64,000 bases of DNA from Notamacropus eugenii (lineage: Eukaryota; Chordata; Mammalia; Diprotodontia; Macropodidae): contig NC_092872.1 of the NCBI RefSeq assembly GCF_028372415.1, positions 86,101,113 through 86,165,112 of the forward strand. Direction: 5' to 3'. The translations under genes were made by a program, and so were the position numbers. Under the pieces are notes generated by a model. That model had not been told where the DNA came from, did not search any database, and was given only the letters and a program-made list of their open reading frames with translations. Position 1 is the first letter of the stretch, and every line of letters begins with the position of its first letter. Positions 21,525 to 31,170 of the stretch are shown here, in pieces.

Positions 21525-21785
21525 AAAGAAGAGCTAAGTGACAAAGTGGATAGAGCCCACGGCCCGAAGTCAAGAATACTCATCCTCATGAGTTAAAATG
21601 CTAGCTCAGACATTTATTAGCTACGTGATCCTGGGCAAGTCACTTACTCATGTTTGCCTCAGTTTTCTTATCTGTAAATTGAGCTGGAAAAGGAAACGGC
21701 AAAGCACTACAGCAGGATATTTGCCAAGAAAATCCTAAATGGGGTTATGAAGAGTTGAAAATTACTGAAACAACTGAATAAGAGT
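21525..21785 (+). mobile_element. Full-length marsupial tRNA-derived SINE (WSINE/MAR-like)
   Basis: Head agctaagtgacaaagtggat, then cgaagtcaagaatactcatc, tagctacgtgatcctgggca, gcctcagttttcttatctgt, then the distinctive end gaaacggcaaagcactacag, ccaagaaaatcctaaatggg, gttatgaagagttgaaaatt. It has the same 3' end as the truncated copy at 20364-20471. Confidence 0.9.
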
Positions 21786-22262
21786 AGAGTGGAAAGAACA
21801 CTGAACTTGAAAGCAGGGGAGAACTGAGTCCAAATCTCATCTCTCATAGGTCTGAACTATGAAGTCAGGATACCATGGGTCTTCTTTGAGAACAAAGGAC
21901 AGAGAAAAACGGTGACTATGAAGCAAGTCTCTTAATCTTTCCGGGTCTCTGTTTCTTCACTTGTGAAATGGACATAATAATTCCTATCTCTTTTTTTAAT
22001 AGATAATATTTTATTTTTCACCCAATTACATGTTAAAACAATTTGTTCACATTTTTTCAAAATTTTGGGTTCCAAAATCAATTCCTCCCTCTCTTTTCCC
22101 CTTCTCCCTGAGACAGTAAGCAATCAGATCATGTAAAACATTTCCATGTAAGTCATTTTGTACAAGAAGACTCCTCAATTCCTACCTCTTAAATGTTCTA
22201 GTGAGGATCAAATGAGGTAACCTGGGAAGTGCTTTGCATAGTCATTACAATAAACTATTAGT
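21786..22262 (+). repeat. MIR-type SINE split by two insertions
   Basis: Pieces in order: gagtggaaagaacactgaac (21786), gagtccaaatctcatctct, then after a short RTE-SINE scrap (about 21855-21915, with gtcttctttgagaacaaagg) gaagcaagtctcttaatctt and tgtgaaatggacataataat, then after the L1 insertion gatcaaatgaggtaacctgg and gtgctttgcatagtcattac. Together these make one MIR. Confidence 0.75.
21993..22176 (-). mobile_element. 5'-truncated L1 3' end with 14-bp TSD
   Basis: On the + strand: a T run, attttatttttcacccaatt, acatgttaaaacaatttg, then ctccctgagacagtaagcaa and aaaacatttccatgtaagtc. This is the antisense terminus of a marsupial L1 (the sense form is at 61560-61640). The flanks aattcctatctctt (21979-21992) and aattcctacctctt (22177-22190) match at 13 of 14 positions. 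The L1 landed inside a MIR. Confidence 0.85.
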
Positions 22263-22559
22263 GTGATTTACTATTCTATTCCACTTAACCTATTAGGATG
22301 ACCCTGGTAAGGAGAGCATCCATTCACAGGTCCCTTGATTCCTGAGAGTCTGTGATTATTTCCAAAGAGTCCCCCTCCCTTTCTAGTCTAACAGGTCTTG
22401 GATCTCTCAATATGAATACTCTGCATTTTTCTGGGAGTTAGTCATGAAGCTGGCAGTATCCCAACCAGACTCATCATCTGACTGCCTCAGTCTCTGGGTA
22501 TGAACTAAGCATAGTGTTACAAGCTTTCTGGTCTCACATAAAATGCTACTTCTTAGAAT

Positions 22560-23000
22560 CTTTCTGGGCTTGTCCTCTCTGACTCACTCTGGCCTTTATT
22601 TTCCATGTCCAAGTTGATTTTATATCTGCTTTCTTCCTACATATTCAATCCTTCTCCTCCTTCAAAACCAAACTTAACAGTACCTCCTCCATGAAGGATT
22701 CCCTTTCTCAGAGTCTTTGTTGATTTATCACTAAGGATTTATATCCCTTGCTCTGGATTATGTCCTTTACGCTCTCCATTCTCCTATCCTATCTCAAATG
22801 GACCCATCCTCAAGAGTCTTCATTGGTTCCAACTTGCCTCTAGAATGAAACACCATTTCCTCTGGCATTTAGAATTCTATACTATCTCATTTCAGCCTAT
22901 CTTCCCTGGAGGATTAAACATCACTCCCCCTGATAATTTCCACATTCTACTCAAACCTGGCCTGCCTGAGGTAGGCTTCATATGCAATAGTTCATCTCCC
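22560..23000 (+). mobile_element. L2 LINE, part 1
   Basis: Pyrimidine-rich L2-type sequence: ttcaaaaccaaacttaacag, tacctcctccatgaaggatt, catcctcaagagtcttcatt, ggcatttagaattctatact. It continues after the SINE at 23003-23255. Confidence 0.65.
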
Positions 23001-23002
23001 AC

Positions 23003-23255
23003 CTAGCAGTTAGCTGGGTAGCACCATAGATAGAGCACTGGGCCAGAGTCAAGAAGATCCAAGTTCAAATACTTACTAGCTGTGTGACCCTAAACAAGTC
23101 TCTTAATCCCTATTTTCCTCAGTTTTCTCAGCTCTAAAATGAGGAAAATAATAACACCCACCTCCCAGGGCATTTGTAAGGATCAAATGAAATAGTGATG
23201 CAAAGCATTTTGCATAAAGCCTAGCACATAGTATGTGCTATATAAATGCTTATTC
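23003..23255 (+). mobile_element. MAR1-type SINE inserted in L2
   Basis: Head gttagctgggtagcaccata, then gatagagcactgggccagag, gtcaagaagatccaagttca, ctagctgtgtgaccctaaac, ctcagttttctcagctctaa, gatcaaatgaaatagtgatg, tagcacatagtatgtgctat. Full-length and only moderately diverged. Confidence 0.92.
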
Positions 23256-23740
23256 CCTTACCCTTCCTAACTTCAGGTCTTTCTGCTCTCCTGGTTTCAA
23301 CTCCATGGAGTAAGATGCCCCTCCCAGGATAAGTTCATCACTTCTAAACTCACCGCCATGTTGTTGACTCAAGCCTTTATTGACAACACTTTCCTCAACC
23401 TCCTGTCCCCTCTCGTTAGAGGCTGGAGGTCAGAGGACCTACTATATCCTAATGCCCTCCTTTGTGGAGAGGAGAAACCAGACTCTCAGATCACTTCATT
23501 TTGTATCTATTGCCCTGCCTGGTTTCATCTGCACCAGACAAGATGCCCTCATGCCCAGTACCTCTGGAGTCCTGTCCCCTTTCCTATTCCCCTTCTCCTA
23601 CCTTGTCACCTTCCTGACTCTTTCTCTGTGTGTTGTCTCCCTCTTTAGACTGTAACTTCCTGGAGGGTAGGGACTGTCATTTCATTAGTATCTGGCATAG
23701 TGTCTGGCACATACTAGACACTAAGTAAGTGTTCATTGGA
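23256..23740 (+). mobile_element. L2 LINE, part 2 with 3' end
   Basis: Ends with the L2 signature: gactgtaacttcctggaggg, tagggactgtcatttcatta, catagtgtctggcacatact, agtaagtgttcattggatta. The overlapping 96- and 91-codon frames at 23358-23655 are in decayed L2 and have no domain. Confidence 0.75.
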
Positions 23741-23904
23741 TTACATAGGCTTGTCTTCCACTCCTAGAATGATCTCTCTCTTTATTGCTGCCTCTTAGGA
23801 GCCCTATGTCCCTTAAAGGCAGAAGTCAAGTGGCAACTCCCCACAAGAGGCCATTTGATTTCCCTTGTTATTAATGTTCCACCAGAAATTATTTCAGGTT
23901 TATT

Positions 23905-23983
23905 TTGTGTGTATTTATATGTGTATGTATGTGTGTATATGTATATGTGTGTATGTATATATGTATGTATATGTAAATGTATG

Positions 23984-24030
<47 letters not shown>

Positions 24031-24040
24031 ACACACATAC
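23905..24040. repeat. (TG)n/(TATG)n microsatellite
   Basis: Alternating tgtatgtatatg units resolve into a pure (GT)n run at about 23994-24028, then acacacac. Frames on both strands across it are artefacts. Confidence 0.95.
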
Positions 24041-24044
24041 TAGG

Positions 24045-24190
24045 TATCTAGGTAAATGTTGTTTCCCCTCCAGTAGAATGTAGGCCCCTTGAGGACAAAG
24101 GCCATTCCATTCTGTCTTTGTAACCCTACATTAGCATGGTATCTGGTACATAGTAGGCACTTAATCAATGCTTTTTGAATTAGGGTGAAG
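24045..24190 (+). mobile_element. L2 3' end
   Basis: Blocks: ctccagtagaatgtaggccc, cttgaggacaaaggccattc, gcatggtatctggtacatag, taggcacttaatcaatgctt. Only the last 145 bp of an L2 is present. Confidence 0.85.
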
Positions 24191-24294
24191 TCTTCTGCAA
24201 ATTCAATATATCCACAAATGCCTGGGCTATTTTTCACTTGATGAGACTTCAGAATTATCATTCTGGTCTCCCTCATCTTGATGTTCATGTTTCA

Positions 24295-24370
24295 TACATA
24301 TATACATGTATGCATATGCACACATTATGTAAAATGTATATCTACACATGTATATACATGCATATGCATC
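24295..24370. repeat. ATGTATA-rich simple sequence
   Basis: Imperfect acatatatacatgtatgcat units, self-complementary in parts. Confidence 0.8.
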
Positions 24371-24404
24371 CCTTCTCTAAATTGATTTTGTTAAAAGTAA
24401 TTTT

Positions 24405-24665
24405 TTAAAAAATAATTAATAATAATAGCATTTTATAGCACTTTGAAGTTTGCAAAGTACTTTACAGTTATTATCTCCTCTTGTTCTTATAATAACCCTG
24501 GGAATTAGGCAATGTTATCATCATTTTACAAATGAGAAAGCCGAGGCAAAGAGGAGTTAGGTAACTGGCCCAAACTCACGCAGCCAGTAACAGCATAAGG
24601 TAGAATTTGAACTCAACTCTTGCTGACTCCAAGCATACCACTCTCAGCACTGTGCCACCTAGCAT
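24405..24665 (-). mobile_element. Full-length MIR/MAR-type SINE
   Basis: A clear antisense copy: tttatagcactttgaagttt, gcaaagtactttacagttat, aataaccctgggaattaggc, ttttacaaatgagaaagccg, gaggcaaagaggagttaggt, cgcagccagtaacagcataa, aatttgaactcaactcttgc, and the head ctctcagcactgtgccacct followed by agcatg. Confidence 0.92.
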
Positions 24666-24669
24666 GTTT

Positions 24670-25210
24670 TTAATCTCCCATCTACAACCACCCAACTTTC
24701 CCCTCAACCACTAGGAAAAGAAAGAATTTTGCAATAAATATGTGTAATCAAACAAAATATTTACAGCAAATATGTATAGTCAGACAAAACAAGTTCCCAT
24801 TTTGGTCACTCCATTAAAATCCTGCTCCAGCACTTCAAGATGGGATGGAAGTAACCTGGACTTCTTAAAGGCCATGCCAGAGGAGCTGAAGTTCTGATGT
24901 GTCCTACTAATCTGGAAAGGCTTTGAATCAAGATGCCTGTGGCCAGCTGCAAGTCTGTCACCTGGGGAGGAGCCTAAATGATTCAGAGAGGCTTACCACC
25001 AGATGAGAATTTTTTTTTTAATCCCCAGCTTTAGAACAGGATGAAGGCTGATTGCTATCACCTGAAGTCGTTCCAGTTTACACAGCTGAAAGGTACACCT
25101 CTATAGATGAAATGATGGGACCTTACAGCATGAAAGGAGAGTGTGTGTGCACGTGCATGTGTGTGTTAAATACACTATTATGATCTTAGTAAACATAGAA
25201 AAACAAAGAT
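24670..25210. other. No recognised feature
   Basis: Contains an aaaatatttacagcaaatatgtat imperfect duplication near 24735-24775 and gtgtgtgtgcacgtgcatgtgtgtg near 25141-25165. No gene. Confidence 0.45.
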
Positions 25211-25214
25211 CCTC

Positions 25215-25465
25215 TCCTGTCTCTAGGTATGGTTCGGTAGAAAGGGTTCTGACTAGAGTCACAGAACATGAATTCAGGCACTGCCTTTGATATTTACTCC
25301 CTGTGTGACCCTGGATAAATCACTTAGCCTCTCTGTTTTACAAGAAAAATAGCAATACTAACCCTCTGGAGAATGCAAGCACTTTGAGAGCAGAAAATGT
25401 TTTATTTTTGTCTCAGTATCCCTAGTCAGGACTAGAAAAGTGCCCAACATATTAATGTTGCCCAA
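25215..25465 (+). repeat. MIR-type SINE
   Basis: Blocks: atggttcggtagaaagggtt, gagtcacagaacatgaattc, ttactccctgtgtgaccctg, ataaatcacttagcctctct. The 3' part (25370-25450, agcactttgagagcagaaaa) may belong to an L2 tail instead. Confidence 0.7.
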
Positions 25466-25469
25466 GCAA

Positions 25470-25910
25470 TTAAAAAGTGCTTGGGGAATCGAATTGTTGC
25501 ACCTCTACTTTTCCCAACCCGACTTACCTCTCTCAGATTTGTGGCAAGGATCAAGTGGGATAACAGAGACATAATGAATATGCAAAGTTAGGTAGTTCAA
25601 GGTTCCATTATTATTTAGAGCTAAGGTGGAAGCTAAGTCTATAGGTGGGATAGGCATACAGTCTGGCCACACTGCGGGAGTTGTCAAAAGCAGGAGAGAA
25701 ATCCCTACAACTCCAGAAAGGGTATGATTAAACTATTCCAAGGGGGTAACCACATTTCCATTTCCAACTGAGATGTGTGGAGTCTGTTGTCCTATCTCCT
25801 ATGCCCATCCAAGGCACTGGTGTGGATTGGTTAGTTACTGGAAAGATACCTTACCTCACGTAAGGCAACAGCAGCAGGTTTGGGAAGGACAATGGCTTGT
25901 CTAGAAACTA
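25470..25910. other. No recognised feature
   Basis: I see no gene or repeat family here. Confidence 0.4.
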
Positions 25911-25913
25911 TGA

Positions 25914-26005
25914 ACACACACAGAGAGGCAGAGATAGAGACAGAGATAGAGAGACAGAGATAAAGAGACAGAGACAGAGAGACACAAAGAGAGACAGAGA
26001 CAAGC
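25914..26005. repeat. (GAGACA)n-like purine repeat
   Basis: Imperfect agagacagaga/gatagaga units. Frames over it are artefacts. Confidence 0.92.
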
Positions 26006-26329
26006 AGAAGTTTGGACTGTCAAAAAGCAAATCACAACACCCTCTTGGAGAAGGGAATATTGCTTTGCTTTCTCCCAGCATCTTGTGATTAAATTTTGGG
26101 CTTTGTGACAAATCGGCAAAATAGAGGTGACCCTGAGCATCCTTTCAGTGATAAGCTTCCAGAAACACAATGCAAAATTCAGCACCCCTGGTGAATCCTC
26201 CTCCTGGCAGATCTCAAGGGGGTTGGGCTGGTTTTATTTTGGTAGTTTGACTCTGGGTTCCTGGCCTCACATATGCAGACAGCTCTGCCAATTCAAATAT
26301 GCTAGTAAGTGCCTAAAGTTTGTAGGCCT

Positions 26330-26625
26330 GTAGGATCATGGATTTTATAGCCAGAAGGGAACTTAGAGGTCATCTTGGTCATATCAATCATTTCATATCC
26401 TTTGACAGGGGACAAAGCTGTGAAAAGATCATCGAACTTGGAAAGGGATGATTTGGGTCAAATGCTGTCTTTGCCACTTACTAAAAATGTGTGACCTTGG
26501 ATGGACCTTCTAATGGCACTAAGCCTTATTTTCCCTGTCTGTAAGAATGGGAACAAATGACACTTGCTCAATCTGCCTTGCAGGCAGAGGATCAAAGGAA
26601 GCCATGTATAGAAAGCATTTTTTTC
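26330..26625 (+). repeat. L3/MIR-type remnants
   Basis: 26335-26400 has the L3-like opening (tttatagccagaagggaact, tagaggtcatcttggtcata). 26425-26560 has a MIR core (tttgccacttactaaaaatg, tgtgaccttggatggacctt, ttattttccctgtctgtaag). Confidence 0.65.
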
Positions 26626-26629
26626 CAGA

Positions 26630-27675
26630 AAATTGTAGGAAGTGCAAGAGCTTACTACATTTAAAATGGAAGGTCTATGTGACTTGACATAATTGCCAGA
26701 AAATGGGTTTTAACAGAGTGGAGGGGGTGGGGTGGGGGAGAAAGAGGTGGAAACAGAGCTACAACTAACCATTTTTGTCCCTATGCCAATTATCAGAAAA
26801 AATACCTGGGATGAGTGACAACAATCATGCTCTCAGTTTGGGGAGAGGGTGGCAGAAGAGGGATCAAGTTAGTATATAGGAATAGGAAATCACCCCAGTC
26901 TGCCATCTGGTAGCTCATTTTCACTAATTTTTCTTGCTAACTAGACACTAAACTAGATTCCAGTTGCTAAAGAATTTCAAATACTGTCAGTGTGCTTGAA
27001 ATTTGGTGCCCTGGGGCAAAGCCCTAGTTGTCCCATCCTATTTATCGCCCTAGGTAGGGGAGCACTAGATTCCTGTGGGGTGGCAGAATGAGGCACCAGA
27101 GAGGAGGGGAAGAGAAGGAGGAGACTGAAGATTCCATATCCTGAAGACCAACTTCATCTTTTTTTTGCTGAGGAATGACCTTGGCTAAGAGGCAAGTGCT
27201 AAGTTTGATTGACTTTGCTTTGGGGGTGGGGAAATTGAAGGCCTCTAAAGACTCTCCAACATTTAAGAGCTTATCAGGAAAAAAAAATCCCTGGAGACTG
27301 ATCATGCTTCTGGACTCTTTTCCCATAAGATCTCAGGTTCTCCTCAGAATTCAACTATTTATCCCCTAAGCTGTAGCAATGCTGGCACCTTGATATTGAG
27401 AAAAAACACACAAGGCCTTCAAGTTTGAGAAGGCTGGATTTCTAACTGCTTCTGATGGATTGGCTGTCTGAGCTCCATGTATCCTCCTCAGGGACCTGAG
27501 CTGGCAAACTTGTAGGGGTCACAGTGGTCCTTAACATGCTGTGAGAATTCAATGTACTCTGTGCTGATGACTCAGCTGCTACAACACACTTTCTGAATAC
27601 GCAATTGGTCCAGTATGTCATGCTTTTTTCCTTTCTTAAGGTTTCCAAGTTTAGGATGTTTCCGAGTGAGAGTCT
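26630..27675. other. No recognised gene
   Basis: A G-rich run ggagggggtggggtggggga lies at 26721-26740. A 94-codon minus frame (27042-27326) and an overlapping plus frame have no recognised domain. Confidence 0.45.
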
Positions 27676-27679
27676 CATA

Positions 27680-27705
27680 TGTGTGTGTGTGTGTGTGTGT
27701 GTGTT
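27680..27705. repeat. (TG)n microsatellite
   Basis: About 13 units of gt, uninterrupted. Confidence 0.95.
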
Positions 27706-27964
27706 TGGATGAGTAATATGGGTGTTTATAGGGAAATTTGTATTGGACATTTATTGTATGTTCTAGGGAGTGTTCATATACATTTTTTTTTGCTTTGCAC
27801 AGATGAGATGGGTCTCACAAGCAGTAGACTATAAACATAAGTATTTAAGAGCACCAGGAAAGGACCTTTGATCAGAAATAACTCCCCTGCCTGGGTGCCA
27901 TAGTGCCTGAAATTCCACCATTAAAGATTAATTCCTTTAGCTTAAACTCCTTTGAAAAGAGTGA

Positions 27965-28125
27965 ACAGAATTCTAGGCTTAGAATCCAGAAGATTTGGGT
28001 TCAGATCATGCTCCTGATATTTCTAGCTCTGTGACTATGAATAAGTTACTAAAACTCTCTAAGCCTCAGATTCAGAATCTATAAAATGGATGAGCTGGAC
28101 TAGATCCTAAGGAATCGATATTCCT
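27965..28125 (+). repeat. MIR-type SINE
   Basis: Blocks: cttagaatccagaagatttg, gggttcagatcatgctcctg, agctctgtgactatgaataa, aagcctcagattcagaatct, ataaaatggatgagctggac. Confidence 0.85.
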
Positions 28126-28129
28126 ACAA

Positions 28130-29535
28130 GCTCATTTTTTAAAAAATACATATTCACTCCACCATAAGGATCAATGCATTGTCACACTGTAGTATAAATT
28201 AATTTCAGATCATTGTGAGTGTAATACCTGAGTACCAAAAATTAAGGGACTGTAGGTAATGGGGTATCATTAAGGTGAGAGCAAGAAGTGAAAAGAACTG
28301 ACAGAAAATAAGCATAGGTATCACAGGCCAGCTTCTCCAGTTTCACAATTGTCTAGAAGAGCACCCCAAAGTCTTCTGATATCCTTCAGTCTCACTACCA
28401 GTTCTCTCTCTGTTCTACCCAAGACCTACAGCCCACAACTAATAGCCAGAGAGAATGGGGAGCATTTGGTCTTTTTGATTAGGAAGGTAGGACTGGAGAG
28501 ATTTAAAGGCACTGTGAGCCCCACCGACACTAAGCACTCAGCCTTATAGTGGCTGAGCTGAAGGGAAGACATTTATAGCTATAATCCAGGTGGCTCTGGG
28601 GCAGGTTAAGTTCTAGGAAGGGAGAAGAGAATTTTGTTTTTATTGTAAATTGAGTCACAAATTCATAGGTCTTTTTGAGTGCCAGTGAAGAGAATCTGCT
28701 GGGTGTCTAAGTGATAAAGGCAGTTCACAGTGCTTTTTCTCTCAGTGTGTGTGACTTATTGTGTAGTTTGCCAGACCCATCTGTTTAGTCAGGCATCAGC
28801 TTGATAATGGGGGGAGGATGGGCCATTTTAGAACTAGACACTAGGTACTTAAATGCTGTTTTCTACTCTGGGCTCATGGGCCCAGAGGCTTACCTAAGGG
28901 CACATTGAAAAACCTAAAGCACTAATCGTAGTCATACGTGTCCCTCTCGCCTTCAATATTTGAAAGAGGGAAACTCAAAGTGTTGGTACCATCACTGAAC
29001 TGTTGTAGTTTTATTTTCTTATGTTTTCATCTTAGGAACCAATTAAAAGTAATGAATGCCATACCTAATTCTACTGGGGGGTGAGGGGAGTGGGGGATTA
29101 TTGTGTGTGTGTGTATGTGTGTTTTTCAAGAGTTACATTTCTAGTGCAACGTTAGAGGCTGACAAGTATTCTTAGAACCTTTGACGTAGTGTTATGGATT
29201 AAATTACTTCGGATATTTAAAATATGCAGCTACTCTATGATACAGTTTGTATGTATTCTACTCATGTATGCATTAGCATGTATAGTTAGCTGTCAAAAGT
29301 CCTTTCAAACCTGCTCTCTTCCACATTCTGATGACTGCCTTGGTGGCAGATGGCAATGGCTCTCAGTGCTGCTGAGGGGTATGTTTAGTGAATGAATGTA
29401 CCTTAAATGTAGTGGGCTCTCCATAGGTGTTTGTTGAATTAAATTGCTTTGCACTGGACATTCACAGCCTTACCTGAAATATAGAAAAGGGAATCCAGCT
29501 CTTTTTCCAATCAAGGCAGTGGGGCTATGTTTTGG
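28130..29535. other. No recognised gene or repeat family
   Basis: Holds a short (GT)n run at about 29102-29122 and ggggggtgaggggagtgggg at 29076-29095. Frames at 28349-28549 and 29189-29395 have no domains. Confidence 0.45.
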
Positions 29536-29539
29536 ACTA

Positions 29540-29790
29540 GCATGGTGAATGGGAATCAGCTGTGGATTTGGAATCAAGAAAGATTGGGTTCAAATCCTAC
29601 CCGTGATGCATAATGGTTGTGTGACTATAGGCAAGTCACTCAATCTCACTAAATGTCAATTGCTTCATTTTTAAAATGAAGACTAATACCTGAAATGCTT
29701 ATTCCACAGGGTTATCATGAGTGTCAAATGAGGTAATGTATATATAAAATACTTTAAATATGTCAAAATGCCAACTATTTATTATTAGAA
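29540..29790 (+). mobile_element. MIR/MAR-type SINE
   Basis: Blocks: gtggatttggaatcaagaaa, gattgggttcaaatcctacc, tggttgtgtgactataggca, agtcactcaatctcactaaa, acagggttatcatgagtgtc, aaatgaggtaatgtatatat. Confidence 0.88.
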
Positions 29791-29799
29791 GCTATGCAT

Positions 29800-30180
29800 G
29801 GCCTTTCTTTGAGCCAAATTGATATTGTTAAAGCATGGATCCCTCTTTTCTCCAGGATGAAATACAAATTCTTCTGTTTCCTTCCTCTACCTCAGTTTCC
29901 TCATCTGTAAAATAAGGGCATTGTACTAGATGCTTTTCATGGACCTTCCAACCTTGAGAAATATCATCTGTGCTTTACCTTTCCACATTGATTGCCTTCG
30001 CTTTCATGATCATAAAGTTCTAGGTATAGCGGCCACTCCCCTGTTCCTAGTATTGCAGTATTTCGCTGTCCATCTCCTTTTCTTTGCACAGGCTTTCACC
30101 CATGCCTGACATCCCTCCTTTCTCATCACGCTCTCATGGAATCCCTAATTCCCTTTAAAGCTCAGTTTAAGTGGCACATC
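29800..30180 (+). mobile_element. L2 LINE with internal MIR scrap
   Basis: L2 blocks gatgaaatacaaattcttct and ttctttgcacaggctttcac, catgcctgacatccctcctt, tttaaagctcagtttaagtg. An inset MIR tail (29892-29965: ctcagtttcctcatctgtaa, gaccttccaaccttgagaaa) interrupts it. Confidence 0.7.
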
Positions 30181-30254
30181 CTATACTAACTCATTCAGTA
30201 AGATCTGAGTTCAAATTCCACCTTGGCCCTTTTAAGTTAAAGTTTTTTCAGGTT

Positions 30255-30440
30255 AACACTGATAATCCTGGGCCATGCCCAGTCATCCTCATCTATATCT
30301 GACCACTGTATCCAGATGGCTCTGGAGGAGCACAGCCCTCCTTCATTCAAACCAAAGTAAACTGCAAGTCATGTCATCAACACCCTGATGTCATGGTCCT
30401 CTTCAAGAATGAAGGACAGACCACAGACGCAACCACACAG
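30255..30440 (+). mobile_element. RTE-type SINE inserted in L2
   Basis: Blocks shared with 125-420 and 50650-50935: cctgggccatgcccagtcat, gaccactgtatccagatggc, tctggaggagcacagccctc, ctgcaagtcatgtcatcaac, gatgtcatggtcctcttcaa. A short MIR-like scrap sits at about 30195-30230. Confidence 0.85.
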
Positions 30441-30599
30441 GGAGCAAGTTTCTGAGGTGGAATGTCAAAGGACGGCCCCTTTAATAAAAAAAATTAAACT
30501 GGGAAGGGAAGATCCTCAGGATTGCTGGCCGAAAGAGAAACATTTACTATTTACATTCGCTACCAGCCAGGAGGGCCCAAAAAATAACCATTAAGAATG

Positions 30600-30860
30600 A
30601 AAGGTTTGAACTCTTTGGCTTCTAAGGTTCCACCCCAGAGCTAGTATTCCATGCTTTGAAAATGATTGTAGATCTACTTTGTATGCACTATATTTATGTC
30701 TTTGAATGTGTGTATATTCTTTCTACCCCATCCCTCCCCACCAGTAAATGTGCACTTCTTATAGGCAGGGACAGCTTTATTTTAGTGTTTGATTCTCTAT
30801 TACATAGCACAGAACCTGAAATATAATAGGCACTTAATAAAGACTTGCTGAGAGCATGAA
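30600..30860 (+). mobile_element. L2 3' end, continuation of 29800-30180
   Basis: Blocks: atctactttgtatgcactat, cttataggcagggacagctt, tacatagcacagaacctgaa, ataataggcacttaataaag. Confidence 0.8.
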
Positions 30861-31019
30861 CCTTTGTTATAGAATAAAGACATCAATTAGTAAACACAGT
30901 AAAATAATTAATAAACACCCCTGCTCTGTGCAGGCACTGTTTTGAGTACCTTTCAGGAATTTGACTATCTCCCTTGGAATTGAAGGTGATAGAATACAAA
31001 GATAAACTAGATAGAATTG

Positions 31020-31020
<1 letters not shown>

Positions 31021-31083
<63 letters not shown>
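31021..31083. repeat. (CT)n microsatellite at the 7SL pseudogene 3' end
   Basis: About 30 ct units with one cttt. It abuts the position of the 7SL 3' terminus (tctcg), where a retrocopy A-tail would be expected. Confidence 0.95.
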
Positions 31084-31170
31084 GTAGGGGAACTTACCCT
31101 GGGAGAAGTACAGAGACATTCACAATCCTGATCCCACCGGTCATATGGAAAGAAGCTTTGATCTGTTCCA
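31081..31170 (-). pseudogene. 7SL (SRP) RNA pseudogene, 3' third
   Basis: 7SL RNA is the scaffold of the signal recognition particle. On the + strand, tctcg, ccctgggagaagtaca, attcaca, gatcccac, then a diverged stretch and gctttgatctgttcca follow the antisense order of the 7SL 3' third: Alu-domain 3' strand, then the end of the S domain. It stops at tctgttcca (31162-31170) and resumes beyond the half-L1 at 33801. CpGs of the functional RNA are mutated. Retrocopies of 7SL are common in mammals. Confidence 0.75.
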
